Below, piece after piece: positions 1 through 5,498 of a stretch of 5,498 nucleotides of DNA. The stretch is from Candidatus Glassiibacteriota bacterium. GTDB lineage: Bacteria; Gemmatimonadota; Glassbacteria; GWA2-58-10. The stretch spans positions 1-5,498 of the forward strand of contig JAUVUV010000177.1 in assembly GCA_030604975.1 (NCBI GenBank), written 5' to 3'. The notes beneath the pieces were generated by a model. It searched no databases, was not told the DNA's origin, and saw nothing but the letters and a program-made list of their open reading frames with translations. Within the stretch, counting starts at the first letter, position 1. The number at the start of each line of letters is the position of its first letter. A program made the translations under genes and the position numbers.

Positions 1-53
1 GACCTTGACAGGGCTTATCACTTATTTTCACATTCTTATCAGCCACCGTGGGA

Positions 54-138
54 GGGGGGCGGCGGCTGTGCGACTCCAGTCGCACAGACCGTTGTGCAAA
101 AGCACAACGGCGCGCATTTCATGCGTCCGCCGCCCCCC
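54..138. repeat. 85-base cloverleaf-forming palindromic element (REP-like, novel)
   Basis: Nearly every base pairs. A perfect 12-bp outer stem GGGGGGCGGCGG/CCGCCGCCCCCC (54-65 with 127-138) encloses three hairpins: CTGTGCGACT/AGTCGCACAG (66-75 with 78-87, loop CC), CCGTTGTGC/GCACAACGG (89-97 with 102-110, loop AAAA) and GCGCAT/ATGCGT (112-117 with 121-126, loop TTC, one G-T wobble). Only A88 and C111 are unpaired at the four-way junction. In all, 74 of 85 bases can pair and GC is 59 of 85. The element lies about 70 bases past the GldG-type stop. It could be a dispersed extragenic palindrome, an mRNA 3'-end stabiliser, or a target for a DNA-binding or hairpin-processing protein. The structure is seen directly; membership in a repeat family is inferred, as only one copy is in the window. 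Confidence 0.85.
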
Positions 139-204
139 AGGCCCCGGGGAAAGATAACAGCTTGCTAATTTATAAATAATCCGGGTTACTGATAGCTTCC
201 TTGG
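139..204. other. Non-coding stretch between GldG-type stop and the cloverleaf
   Basis: It contains CCCCGGGG (142-149) beside the cloverleaf, then an AT-rich patch with the palindrome ATTTATAAAT (168-177). A 6-bp inverted repeat GATAGC/GCTATC (191-196 and 204-209) overlaps the GldG-type stop codon, but it is not followed by a U-run in the minus-strand transcript. No gene and no convincing promoter was found. Confidence 0.5.
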
Positions 205-1896
205 CTATCGCAACCGTCTCATAATCATCACCCAGCCGCCGAACAGAAAGACCACGACAGGCATGATTATCTGAACCACCAGAGCCATCCGCTTGGACTG
301 CCGCTGGGTTATGTATACGGTTTGATCCTCGGGGTCCTTGGGCCTGATAGTAACCAGGCGCTCATCACCGATCAGCCAGTTGACGGTATTCATGAAAAGG
401 TCCCAGTTGCCGCCGTAACGCAGGTAAGTGTTTGAAGCGAACTGGCTGTCGCCGAACACCACGAGCTGGGCCCTGACAGTGGACTTCTCAAGCCGCATTT
501 CCTGAAGCTCTTCCTGTGAGGGCATTTCCCCGCCAGGTCCGGTATACACCTCCGAAAACCCCGGCTTTCTATCCTGCAGCTTTTTCAGCATCGCCACCGC
601 CACCGGCACCGGGCCGCTCAGGTCATCCGGATCGAAAGTGGGGCTTTTCACTGCCAGGGAGCCGCGGTTCCTTTCGCCCCAGCTATTGTCACTTGTACTG
701 GCCAAGACAGTCAATTCGAGTCCTTCCGGCGGGGTATCCACCAGCCTGACCGAGCGAACAGTAGGCATTGTGGTAAAGGCTTTCATCAAGTGCTGGGTGA
801 TCGGATGTTCCTTGTCATAGCTGTAAAGCAGAGGCTCGGTGGGTCCTGCACCCTGCCGCACTCCTGCGGTGGAGTTATCCACCACAATATCATCGCCCGC
901 ACGGATACCCCAAGTGAGCACCCATTCATTGAGGCTCGTATCATATTCCGGGTCCATACAAACCAGCACTCTCCCGCCTTTTCCAAGATAAGCCTCTATC
1001 AGGGCGATCTCCTCTGGCATAATTTCTTTACGGGCGCCAGGTATCACCAGCGCACGTGCATCCTCCGGCACGCCGCCAGCCTCGACAACATTCAGCCGTT
1101 GGACTTCGTATGCCTGGTCGCGGATCGCCGAAGCAGCCATCATGTAACCATTGGGGGTGCCGTCATCGATATCCCTCTCCTGGTGGCCCTCGAGGAAATA
1201 AACCACCTTTTTTTCGTCGCTCAGCACTTTAATCAGCGCGTTTGTCATCTGCTCCTCTGTTTCCATATCTGCCACCATCTCCTGGTTATCACCGGACTCA
1301 ATTATCGCTACGTTGCCCCGGTAGCGCTGGATGTTGTACTGGCGCGCTAGCATCAGTTCCCTGTTCGGATCGAGGAACCGGTACTGGATATAAGGACTCA
1401 CCCCGCCGTAAACCCTGAGCAGGTCTCTAAGCTTTCTCTCCCGTTCCCTGTTCTGGAGGATCAGAGTTCTGTTCTGTTCCTGGCTCAAAGAGCGGTCGAT
1501 ATAAGTCCAGAAGAACGAAATGATATAGACGTCCTGCTTCTTCTGTTCAATCTCTTTAAGGATTTCCATTGTCAGAGGGCTGAGTTCGTATTTCTTGGCT
1601 ATGGTAATGTCTTCCCAGATAAAATGCCGGAAGCCGAGCATATTGACAATTACCAGAAGGCTCAGCACCAGGCAGATTACCAGCAGAGTATTGGCTCCAG
1701 AGCGGAAACTCCTAACGCTGAACACCTCACGAATGTCATCGAAACAGACAACCAGATAAAGCAGGCCGGCTGCAATCCCGAGCGTGGTCAGGCCAATCGA
1801 GTAAATGTCCCACAAACCGTTGATGTAGAAAAGTCCGAGACCGAGGAAAAAGACAACCGGACTCACGTAGCCTATCGTTTTTATTTTCTGCTTCAT
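205..1896 (-). CDS. GldG-type ABC transporter auxiliary protein (membrane anchored)
   Basis: A 563-residue protein matching the Gldg/ABC_transp_aux family, the auxiliary subunit that accompanies GldF-like permeases. Three hydrophobic segments lie at the N-terminus (about 8-26, 31-52, 68-87) and one at the C-terminus (about 537-559), enclosing a large soluble domain that probably faces the periplasm. Recognisable blocks in that domain are the KKYELSPLT entry (101-109), YRFLDPNRE (172-180), VVYFLEGHQERD (231-242), ALVIPGA (282-288) and YLGKGGRVLVCMDP (303-316), which resembles a glutamine-amidotransferase-like fold without evident catalytic residues, then VVFGDSQFASN (479-489) before the last helix. 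The ATG at 1894-1896 is preferred over GTG at 1912-1914: it lies 8 bases after GGAGGTGA, whereas the GTG is part of that ribosome site. With this start it sits 8 bases beyond the permease stop. Its job is probably to form the extracytoplasmic part of the transporter. No gene follows within the window; a DUF4340 gene often does in related clusters. Confidence 0.92.
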   Translation of the reverse strand: MKQKIKTIGYVSPVVFFLGLGLFYINGLWDIYSIGLTTLGIAAGLLYLVVCFDDIREVFSVRSFRSGANTLLVICLVLSLLVIVNMLGFRHFIWEDITIAKKYELSPLTMEILKEIEQKKQDVYIISFFWTYIDRSLSQEQNRTLILQNRERERKLRDLLRVYGGVSPYIQYRFLDPNRELMLARQYNIQRYRGNVAIIESGDNQEMVADMETEEQMTNALIKVLSDEKKVVYFLEGHQERDIDDGTPNGYMMAASAIRDQAYEVQRLNVVEAGGVPEDARALVIPGARKEIMPEEIALIEAYLGKGGRVLVCMDPEYDTSLNEWVLTWGIRAGDDIVVDNSTAGVRQGAGPTEPLLYSYDKEHPITQHLMKAFTTMPTVRSVRLVDTPPEGLELTVLASTSDNSWGERNRGSLAVKSPTFDPDDLSGPVPVAVAMLKKLQDRKPGFSEVYTGPGGEMPSQEELQEMRLEKSTVRAQLVVFGDSQFASNTYLRYGGNWDLFMNTVNWLIGDERLVTIRPKDPEDQTVYITQRQSKRMALVVQIIMPVVVFLFGGWVMIMRRLR

Positions 1897-1904
1897 GTTA
1901 TTCT

Positions 1905-1912
1905 TCACCTCC
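1905..1912 (-). promoter_or_regulatory. Ribosome binding site of the GldG-type gene
   Basis: On the minus strand this reads GGAGGTGA, a near-perfect anti-16S match ending 8 bases before ATG at 1896. It includes the TGA stop of the permease gene (1905-1907), so terminating ribosomes sit directly on it, which favours termination-reinitiation coupling. It decides the start: the upstream GTG at 1912-1914 lies within this motif and has no comparable site of its own. Confidence 0.85.
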
Positions 1913-2684
1913 ACCGCAGGGAGTATATTACCTGATAAGTTAGAAACAGCCCGATAAAGGTCAAGGAGAGGTAAAAGACAACATCTCTGGAGTTGACTAT
2001 ACCCATGGCGAAACTCTCGTAATGGGCGGTGATCGACAGATAATTGGCCAACTTGCCCCAGATAGTAACAGTAGTCTCTCCTACACGGCCGATTATCCAG
2101 AGAAATAGAAAAGCACCGAAAGTAAGCGCCCCGGCGATAATCTGATTCTCAGTCAGCGAGCTGATCAGCAGGCCCACCGAGATAATTGCAGATCCGTAAA
2201 GAATTATACCTGCATAACTTGTCAGGATCGGGCCCAAGTCCGGGTTGCCGTAGGTGAAAAGGTAAAATGAAAACGAGACTGTTGGTATTACCATGGTCAG
2301 GAAAAGAGCGAACGCTGCCAGAAACTTGCCAAGAACCAGCTGAATAATAGTCAGCGGAGAGGTCAGCAACAGTTCCAGAGTGCCGGTCCTGCGCTCCTCG
2401 GCAAACAGACGCATGGTGATCATTGGCAGTAGAAACAAGCTGATATTGCGGATGTTTTGAAAGACATAGCGGATCACCGAATCGTTAATACTGAATTTCG
2501 GAATCAAGCTTTGGGTGTTGACAGCCTGAGCGGTGGCCATGAAAGACATCTGCACGAAATCGTTGAATTTGTAAATGAACCGGTTTGAGACAAGTATCAG
2601 AAAAACGCCGATAACAACATAGGCGATCGGGCTGACATAGTAGGACTTATATTCTCGCCAGAAAATTGCGATTATGTTGCGCAT
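1905..2684 (-). CDS. ABC-2 type membrane permease, GldF-like
   Basis: A 259-residue integral membrane subunit of the ABC transporter. About six hydrophobic segments are visible: residues 19-34, 78-94, 113-143, 154-177, 183-202 and 235-256. After the second comes the family marker EERRTGTLELLLTSPLT (96-112), the coupling-helix region typical of ABC-2 permeases that contacts the ATPase. The loop between the first two segments (about 40-75) is long and probably faces the periplasm. The length fits GldF-like permeases (about 240-260 residues). The start is ATG at 2682-2684, with GAAGG (2693-2697) eight bases upstream. It is sandwiched between its ATPase and the GldG-type auxiliary protein, the standard gene order. 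Its last codons double as the ribosome binding site of the next gene. Only one permease gene is present, so a homodimer, or a pairing with the GldG membrane segments, is likely. The transported substrate cannot be read from the sequence. Confidence 0.94.
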   Translation of the reverse strand: MRNIIAIFWREYKSYYVSPIAYVVIGVFLILVSNRFIYKFNDFVQMSFMATAQAVNTQSLIPKFSINDSVIRYVFQNIRNISLFLLPMITMRLFAEERRTGTLELLLTSPLTIIQLVLGKFLAAFALFLTMVIPTVSFSFYLFTYGNPDLGPILTSYAGIILYGSAIISVGLLISSLTENQIIAGALTFGAFLFLWIIGRVGETTVTIWGKLANYLSITAHYESFAMGIVNSRDVVFYLSLTFIGLFLTYQVIYSLRWR

Positions 2685-2748
2685 GAATTCTGCCTTCTGT
2701 TTTAATTTTTATCTAACACCGCCATTTTACCGCGACAGTGAAAAATCA
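2685..2748 (-). other. AT-rich gap between ABC ATPase and permease genes
   Basis: These 64 bases follow a double stop (TAA then TGA) at the end of the ATPase gene. They are AT-rich near the middle and contain the permease ribosome site GAAGG (2693-2697). No hairpin with a U-tract and no clear promoter was seen, so read-through into the permease gene is expected. Confidence 0.5.
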
Positions 2749-3699
2749 TTAATGTCCTTTTGAAGTAATCTTGATAAAGATCTCCTCAAGAGTCATCGCC
2801 TTTGGCCTCAGTTCCAGCAGTTCGGCGCCTGTTTCTACCAGAGCACGCGCAAGCTCCCCGCGGCGGTTCTTACCCAGTTCATAGGAGATCTCGAACGACC
2901 GTGGGTCATCCTTTTTGCGGTCCGGGCTTTTCTGTTCGCTCACCTCGAGAACCCCGGGAAATGCCTTTATCCGTTGAAAAATATCCTCGGGCCCTCCGTG
3001 CAGAAGGACTCTTACCATGTCACAGCCTTTGAGCTTACCGGTCAGTTTTTCGGTAGTATCCCCGGCCAGGATCTTTCCCCGGTCAATAATCAGCACCCTG
3101 TCGCAGGTAAGGCTTGCCTCGGGCAAAATGTGTGTGCTGAGCAGGATACTCTGCTCGCCTGCGAGCTGGCGGATAAACTGTCTCACTCCGATTATCTGGT
3201 GCGGGTCGAGCCCTGCCGAGGGCTCGTCCAGGATCAGGATCGGCGGGTTATGGATCAGCGCCTGCGCCAGGCCCACCCGCTGACGATACCCCCGACTGAG
3301 CTTGTGAATATGAAGCTTCTGCACCTCCCCAAGCGAGCAGTGCTCGATCACATACTGAAGTCTTTTCCTGCGCACGCGGCCGCTTTTCAATCCCTTGATC
3401 CTGCCGCAAAAATTAAGGTAATCCCGAACTCGCATTTCGTGATAAAGTGGTGGGAGTTCCGGAAGGTAACCGATATTCCTTTTGACCTTCTGCGGGTGGT
3501 CGTAAATGTCGTAGCCGGATACTTTAACAGTACCTTGCGTGGCCGAAAGATAGCCGGCTATGATGCGCATCGTAGTTGTTTTCCCGGCACCGTTAGGGCC
3601 GAGAAAGCCGAGAATTTCTCCCTTTCGCAAGTTGAAAGAAATGTTATCCACAGCCATAAAATTGCCGTAGCGCTTACTTAAGTTATCGACCTGTATCAA
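2749..3699 (-). CDS. ABC transporter ATP-binding protein, GldA-like (ABC-2 type)
   Basis: The 316-residue nucleotide-binding subunit that should power the permease encoded next. Motifs in order: A-loop Tyr11 (RYGNFMAVD), Walker A GPNGAGKT (34-41), Q-loop region IGYLPE with Glu81 at the usual Gln position, signature LSRGYRQR (134-141) in place of LSGGQ, Walker B ILILDEP (154-160) with catalytic Glu159, D-loop SAGLDP (161-166) and switch His190 in STHIL. The Glu in the Q-loop and the LSxGYRQR signature are normal for the GldA/ABC-2 subgroup. About 85 C-terminal residues (230-316) form the accessory region common in ABC-2 ATPases. The start is TTG at 3697-3699, supported by AGGAGG six bases upstream and by alignment of MIQVDNLSKRYG with the usual family start. 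It follows DUF58 after 58 bases and precedes the permease by 64 bases. Gliding-type GldA is the closest well-known relative, but the substrate is unknown, so no symbol is assigned. Confidence 0.95.
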   Translation of the reverse strand: MIQVDNLSKRYGNFMAVDNISFNLRKGEILGFLGPNGAGKTTTMRIIAGYLSATQGTVKVSGYDIYDHPQKVKRNIGYLPELPPLYHEMRVRDYLNFCGRIKGLKSGRVRRKRLQYVIEHCSLGEVQKLHIHKLSRGYRQRVGLAQALIHNPPILILDEPSAGLDPHQIIGVRQFIRQLAGEQSILLSTHILPEASLTCDRVLIIDRGKILAGDTTEKLTGKLKGCDMVRVLLHGGPEDIFQRIKAFPGVLEVSEQKSPDRKKDDPRSFEISYELGKNRRGELARALVETGAELLELRPKAMTLEEIFIKITSKGH

Positions 3700-3757
3700 T
3701 CAAAGCCTCCTGCAAAAGGATGGTCAAAGGCTTAGCTTTACATGTAATACGCCTGAA
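3700..3757 (-). other. Intergenic gap between DUF58 and ABC ATPase genes
   Basis: These 58 bases are, with the gap after the ATPase gene, one of the two real breaks inside the gene row and lie exactly between the MoxR/DUF58 module and the transporter module. No U-tract terminator is seen. The gap holds the AGGAGG ribosome site, a 10-bp perfect palindrome TTACATGTAA (3738-3747), and an inverted repeat AAGCCT/AGGCTT (3703-3708 and 3728-3733). No convincing -35/-10 pair was found, so a separate promoter for the ABC genes is possible but unsupported. Confidence 0.5.
3706..3711 (-). promoter_or_regulatory. Ribosome binding site of the ABC ATPase gene
   Basis: On the minus strand this reads AGGAGG, six bases before TTG at 3699. 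It supports the TTG start, which is also where GldA-like proteins normally begin. The bases just upstream can pair with it (see findings), so access to the site may be modulated. Confidence 0.85.
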
Positions 3758-4636
3758 TCATCTTAACTTTTTCTCGCGCATACGGAAAAAGCTCATCAAA
3801 GGTTCAATATACGAACTTCCCACACTGAGGTCTATAAAATCTACCCCAGCGGAGGCAAAAAGCTCCTCCTGCTGCTTTCTCCGCTCGGAGACCAGCTTTC
3901 TAAAATCCTCCCGTACCTGCCTGGAGGATGCGTCCACCACCTCCACCACACCTGTTTCGGTGTCCTCGAGGCGTATCAGACCGACTTTCGGAAGCTCCAG
4001 CTCGCGCGGATCGCTGATCCGCATCAGGATCAGGTCGTGCCGCTGGGCGAGAACCTTCAGCGGCTTTTCGAAACCCTCGTCCAGGAAATCGCTCACCACG
4101 AAAACAACGCTTTTTCGGTTGAGCACGTGAATAATGTATTCAAGCCCTTCACGCAGTGAGGTTCCCCTGTGCTGCGGCTGGAAAAACAAGAGTTCGCGGA
4201 TGACCCGCAGCACATGTTTGCGCCCTTTCTTGGGAACGACAACTTTTTCAACCTGGTCGGTAACTATCACCAGGCCCACGCGGTCATTGTTCTTGATCGC
4301 GCTAAAAGCGAGCACCGCGCAGATTTCCGCTGCGTATTCGTTTTTCAGCCTGTCAACCGAGCCGAAAAACCCGCTTCCCGAGGCATCCACCAGGAAAACC
4401 ACAGTCAGCTCGCGCTCCTCGACATATTTCTTGATATAAGGGTAACCCATCCGCGCGGTAACGTTCCAGTCAATGGAGCGGATGTCGTCGCCCTGCTGGT
4501 ATTCCCGGACCTCGGAGAACTCCATCCCGAGACCTTTGAAAATGCTGTGATACACGCCGGAAAAGACGTCCTCGACCAGGCTGCGGGTCATTATTTCAAT
4601 ATGGCGTACCTTTTTCAGTATTTCCTGGGGAATCAA
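3758..4636 (-). CDS. DUF58 domain protein with von Willebrand A-like fold
   Basis: A 292-residue soluble protein of the DUF58 family, the usual partner of MoxR ATPases; its molecular role is not established. The family hallmark lies at residues 38-62 (GMEFSEVREYQ, GDD, then RSIDWN and R62). A VWA-like metal site follows: D84-x-S86-x-S88 in VDASGSG, T159 in the RGTSL segment, and D183 in VVSDF, so all expected MIDAS positions are present. No signal peptide or membrane segment is visible. The start is TTG at 4634-4636, chosen because GGAGGTG lies 8 bases upstream and the MIPQEILKKVRHIE beginning matches the family's normal N-terminus; the next ATG, codon 16, would remove conserved sequence. Only two bases separate it from the MoxR stop and its ribosome site lies inside moxR, so the two are probably translationally coupled. 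By analogy it works with the MoxR protein; here a link to the downstream ABC complex is inferred. Confidence 0.95.
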   Translation of the reverse strand: MIPQEILKKVRHIEIMTRSLVEDVFSGVYHSIFKGLGMEFSEVREYQQGDDIRSIDWNVTARMGYPYIKKYVEERELTVVFLVDASGSGFFGSVDRLKNEYAAEICAVLAFSAIKNNDRVGLVIVTDQVEKVVVPKKGRKHVLRVIRELLFFQPQHRGTSLREGLEYIIHVLNRKSVVFVVSDFLDEGFEKPLKVLAQRHDLILMRISDPRELELPKVGLIRLEDTETGVVEVVDASSRQVREDFRKLVSERRKQQEELFASAGVDFIDLSVGSSYIEPLMSFFRMREKKLR

Positions 4637-4638
4637 GC

Positions 4639-5498
4639 TTAAGGCACCTCCACGTGGTCAAAAACTTTTTTGATAATATCCTCGGAGGTCAACTCCTCTG
4701 CCTCTGCTTCATAGGTAAGAATCACCCGGTGGCGCAGTACATCCATGCCCACCACTTTCACATCCTCGGGAGTAACATAACCCCGCCGCCGCATAAACGC
4801 GTTTGCCCTCGCCGCCTGGGCCAGATAAATCGAAGCACGCGGACTGGCCCCGTATTCGATCAGGCCCTCCAGTTCAGCCAATCCGTACTCTGCCGGCTGA
4901 CGGGTCGCCAGGACCAGGGATACTATATAATCCTTGATTTTTTCATCCATATAAACTTCACACACAACCTTTCGGCAGCGCAGGATATCCTCTGGCGAGA
5001 TGCGCTTTTCCACCTCCGGAATCTCCCCGCCGGACATGCGCTCCAGAATCCGGCGCTCCTCATCTTTTGTGGGATAGGTAACTCTGAGCTTGAACATGAA
5101 ACGGTCAACCTGTGCCTCGGGCAGCGGGTAAGTCCCCTCCTGTTCGATCGGGTTTTCAGTGGCCAGGACCAGAAACGGCTCAGGCAGCTTGAATGTGGTC
5201 GTGCCGATAGTCACCTGGCGCTCCTGCATTGCCTCGAGCAGTGCGCTCTGCACCTTTGCCGGGGCCCGGTTGATTTCATCAGCCAGGACGATATTGGTAA
5301 ATATCGGTCCCTTGTGGGGTGTAAACTCGCCGGTTTTCTGGCTGTAAACCATTGTACCGATCAGGTCCGCAGGCAGAAGGTCGGGGGTGAACTGGATACG
5401 CCCGAACCCGGCATCGATTACCCTGGCCAGGGTCCTCACACACAGGGTTTTGGCAAGCCCCGGAACCCCCTCGATAAGTACATGGCCGTCGCAGATAA
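4639..5498 (-). CDS. MoxR family AAA+ ATPase (5' end cut off by window edge)
   Basis: This is a cytoplasmic AAA+ ATPase of the MoxR class, thought to act as a chaperone that assembles or activates partner complexes, often with VWA-domain proteins. The reading frame stays open to the window edge, giving 285 complete codons; the GTG at 5437-5439 is an internal valine codon, not the start, because the Walker A loop lies upstream of it. In the visible fragment: Walker A GVPGLAKT (residues 10-17), Walker B IVLADE (about 69-74) followed by NRAP, sensor 1 LATENP (about 111-116) and the PLPEAQVDRF block with the likely arginine finger (about 132). Near the C-terminal end GASPRAS marks the sensor 2 region of the lid domain. 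Family members are usually about 310-340 residues, so roughly 35-50 N-terminal residues are missing. It ends two bases before the DUF58 gene, the standard pairing for this family. Identification is very secure; the substrate is unknown. Confidence 0.97.
   Translation of the reverse strand, partial: ICDGHVLIEGVPGLAKTLCVRTLARVIDAGFGRIQFTPDLLPADLIGTMVYSQKTGEFTPHKGPIFTNIVLADEINRAPAKVQSALLEAMQERQVTIGTTTFKLPEPFLVLATENPIEQEGTYPLPEAQVDRFMFKLRVTYPTKDEERRILERMSGGEIPEVEKRISPEDILRCRKVVCEVYMDEKIKDYIVSLVLATRQPAEYGLAELEGLIEYGASPRASIYLAQAARANAFMRRRGYVTPEDVKVVGMDVLRHRVILTYEAEAEELTSEDIIKKVFDHVEVP
4645..4651 (-). promoter_or_regulatory. Ribosome binding site of the DUF58 gene
   Basis: On the minus strand this reads GGAGGTG, 8 bases before the TTG start at 4636. 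It lies within the last codons of the MoxR gene (VEVP then TAA). The strong site compensates for the weak TTG codon and supports that start. It is the same motif and spacing as at the permease/GldG junction. Confidence 0.85.

Noticed and set aside
5..33. Plus-strand promoter starting with TTGACA at 5-10
   Set aside because: The -35 hexamer is perfect, but at 17-base spacing the -10 position reads TCACAT, matching only half of the consensus, and no plus-strand gene follows.
54..138. tRNA or tRNA-like gene because of the cloverleaf shape
   Set aside because: The closing stem is 12 bp rather than 7, the arms are 10, 9 and 6 bp with loops of 2-4 bases, and there is no seven-base anticodon loop, no GTTC-type T loop and no CCA end.
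54..138. Rho-independent terminator of the operon
   Set aside because: On the minus strand the stem is followed by CTCCCACGGTGG and on the plus strand by AGGCCCCGGGG; neither side has a U-tract. It may still slow polymerase or protect the mRNA end, but it is not a canonical terminator.
54..138. Integron attC site
   Set aside because: attC sites have paired R and L boxes with a GTTRRRY end and unpaired extrahelical bases in one imperfect hairpin. Here there are three separate perfect hairpins and no such boxes or cassette genes.
191..209. Hairpin GATAGC/GCTATC over the GldG-type stop as a terminator
   Set aside because: Only 6 bp with a seven-base loop, and the minus-strand sequence after it lacks a U-run; such repeats are common by chance.
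790..1350. Plus-strand open frame of 186 codons
   Set aside because: It lies wholly opposite the GldG-type gene, whose minus-strand product is a recognisable full-length family member, and it shows no known motif.
2974..3681. Plus-strand open frame of 235 codons
   Set aside because: It is antisense to the ABC ATPase gene, whose Walker A, signature and Walker B motifs are intact on the minus strand; the plus-strand product is not recognisable.
2749..3699. Glu in the Q-loop and a changed LSGGQ signature as possible loss of ATPase function
   Set aside because: GYLPE and LSxGYRQR are the usual forms in GldA/ABC-2 type ATPases, and Walker A, Walker B Glu and switch His are all present.

Overview
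The window carries five protein genes in tandem on the minus strand, with short or overlapping junctions, and so probably one transcription unit. Transcription enters at the right edge and leaves at the left. In transcription order they are: a MoxR-type AAA+ ATPase (4639-5498, cut by the window edge), a DUF58/von Willebrand A-like protein (3758-4636), an ABC-2 type ATPase of the GldA-like kind (2749-3699), its membrane permease of the GldF-like kind (1905-2684), and a GldG-type membrane-anchored auxiliary protein (205-1896 with the start preferred here).

The first two genes form the widespread MoxR/DUF58 pair, thought to act as an AAA+ chaperone plus a metal-binding VWA partner. The last three form a complete ABC transporter of the type first linked to gliding in Bacteroidota but found far more widely, mostly with unknown substrate. 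The arrangement suggests that the MoxR/DUF58 pair assembles, activates or regulates the GldAFG-like membrane complex; this is inference. Gliding itself should not be assumed. Three junctions have strong Shine-Dalgarno sequences. Two genes start with TTG, and in two cases the ribosome binding site lies inside the end of the preceding gene, so translational coupling is likely.

The 204 bases after the last gene hold no coding sequence but contain the most striking object here: an 85-base element (54-138) that can fold almost completely into a cloverleaf. A perfect 12-bp GC stem closes three hairpins with only two unpaired bases at the junction. It has no U-tract and is not a tRNA, a standard terminator or an integron attC site. 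The best guess is a dispersed extragenic palindromic (REP-like) element or a structured RNA/DNA site at the operon end.

The gene set (MoxR-DUF58-GldAFG) and moderate GC content suggest a Gram-negative bacterium of the Bacteroidota/FCB group or an uncultured relative. That placement is weak, because these families occur in many phyla. No mobile-element gene, CRISPR array, tRNA or rRNA was seen.
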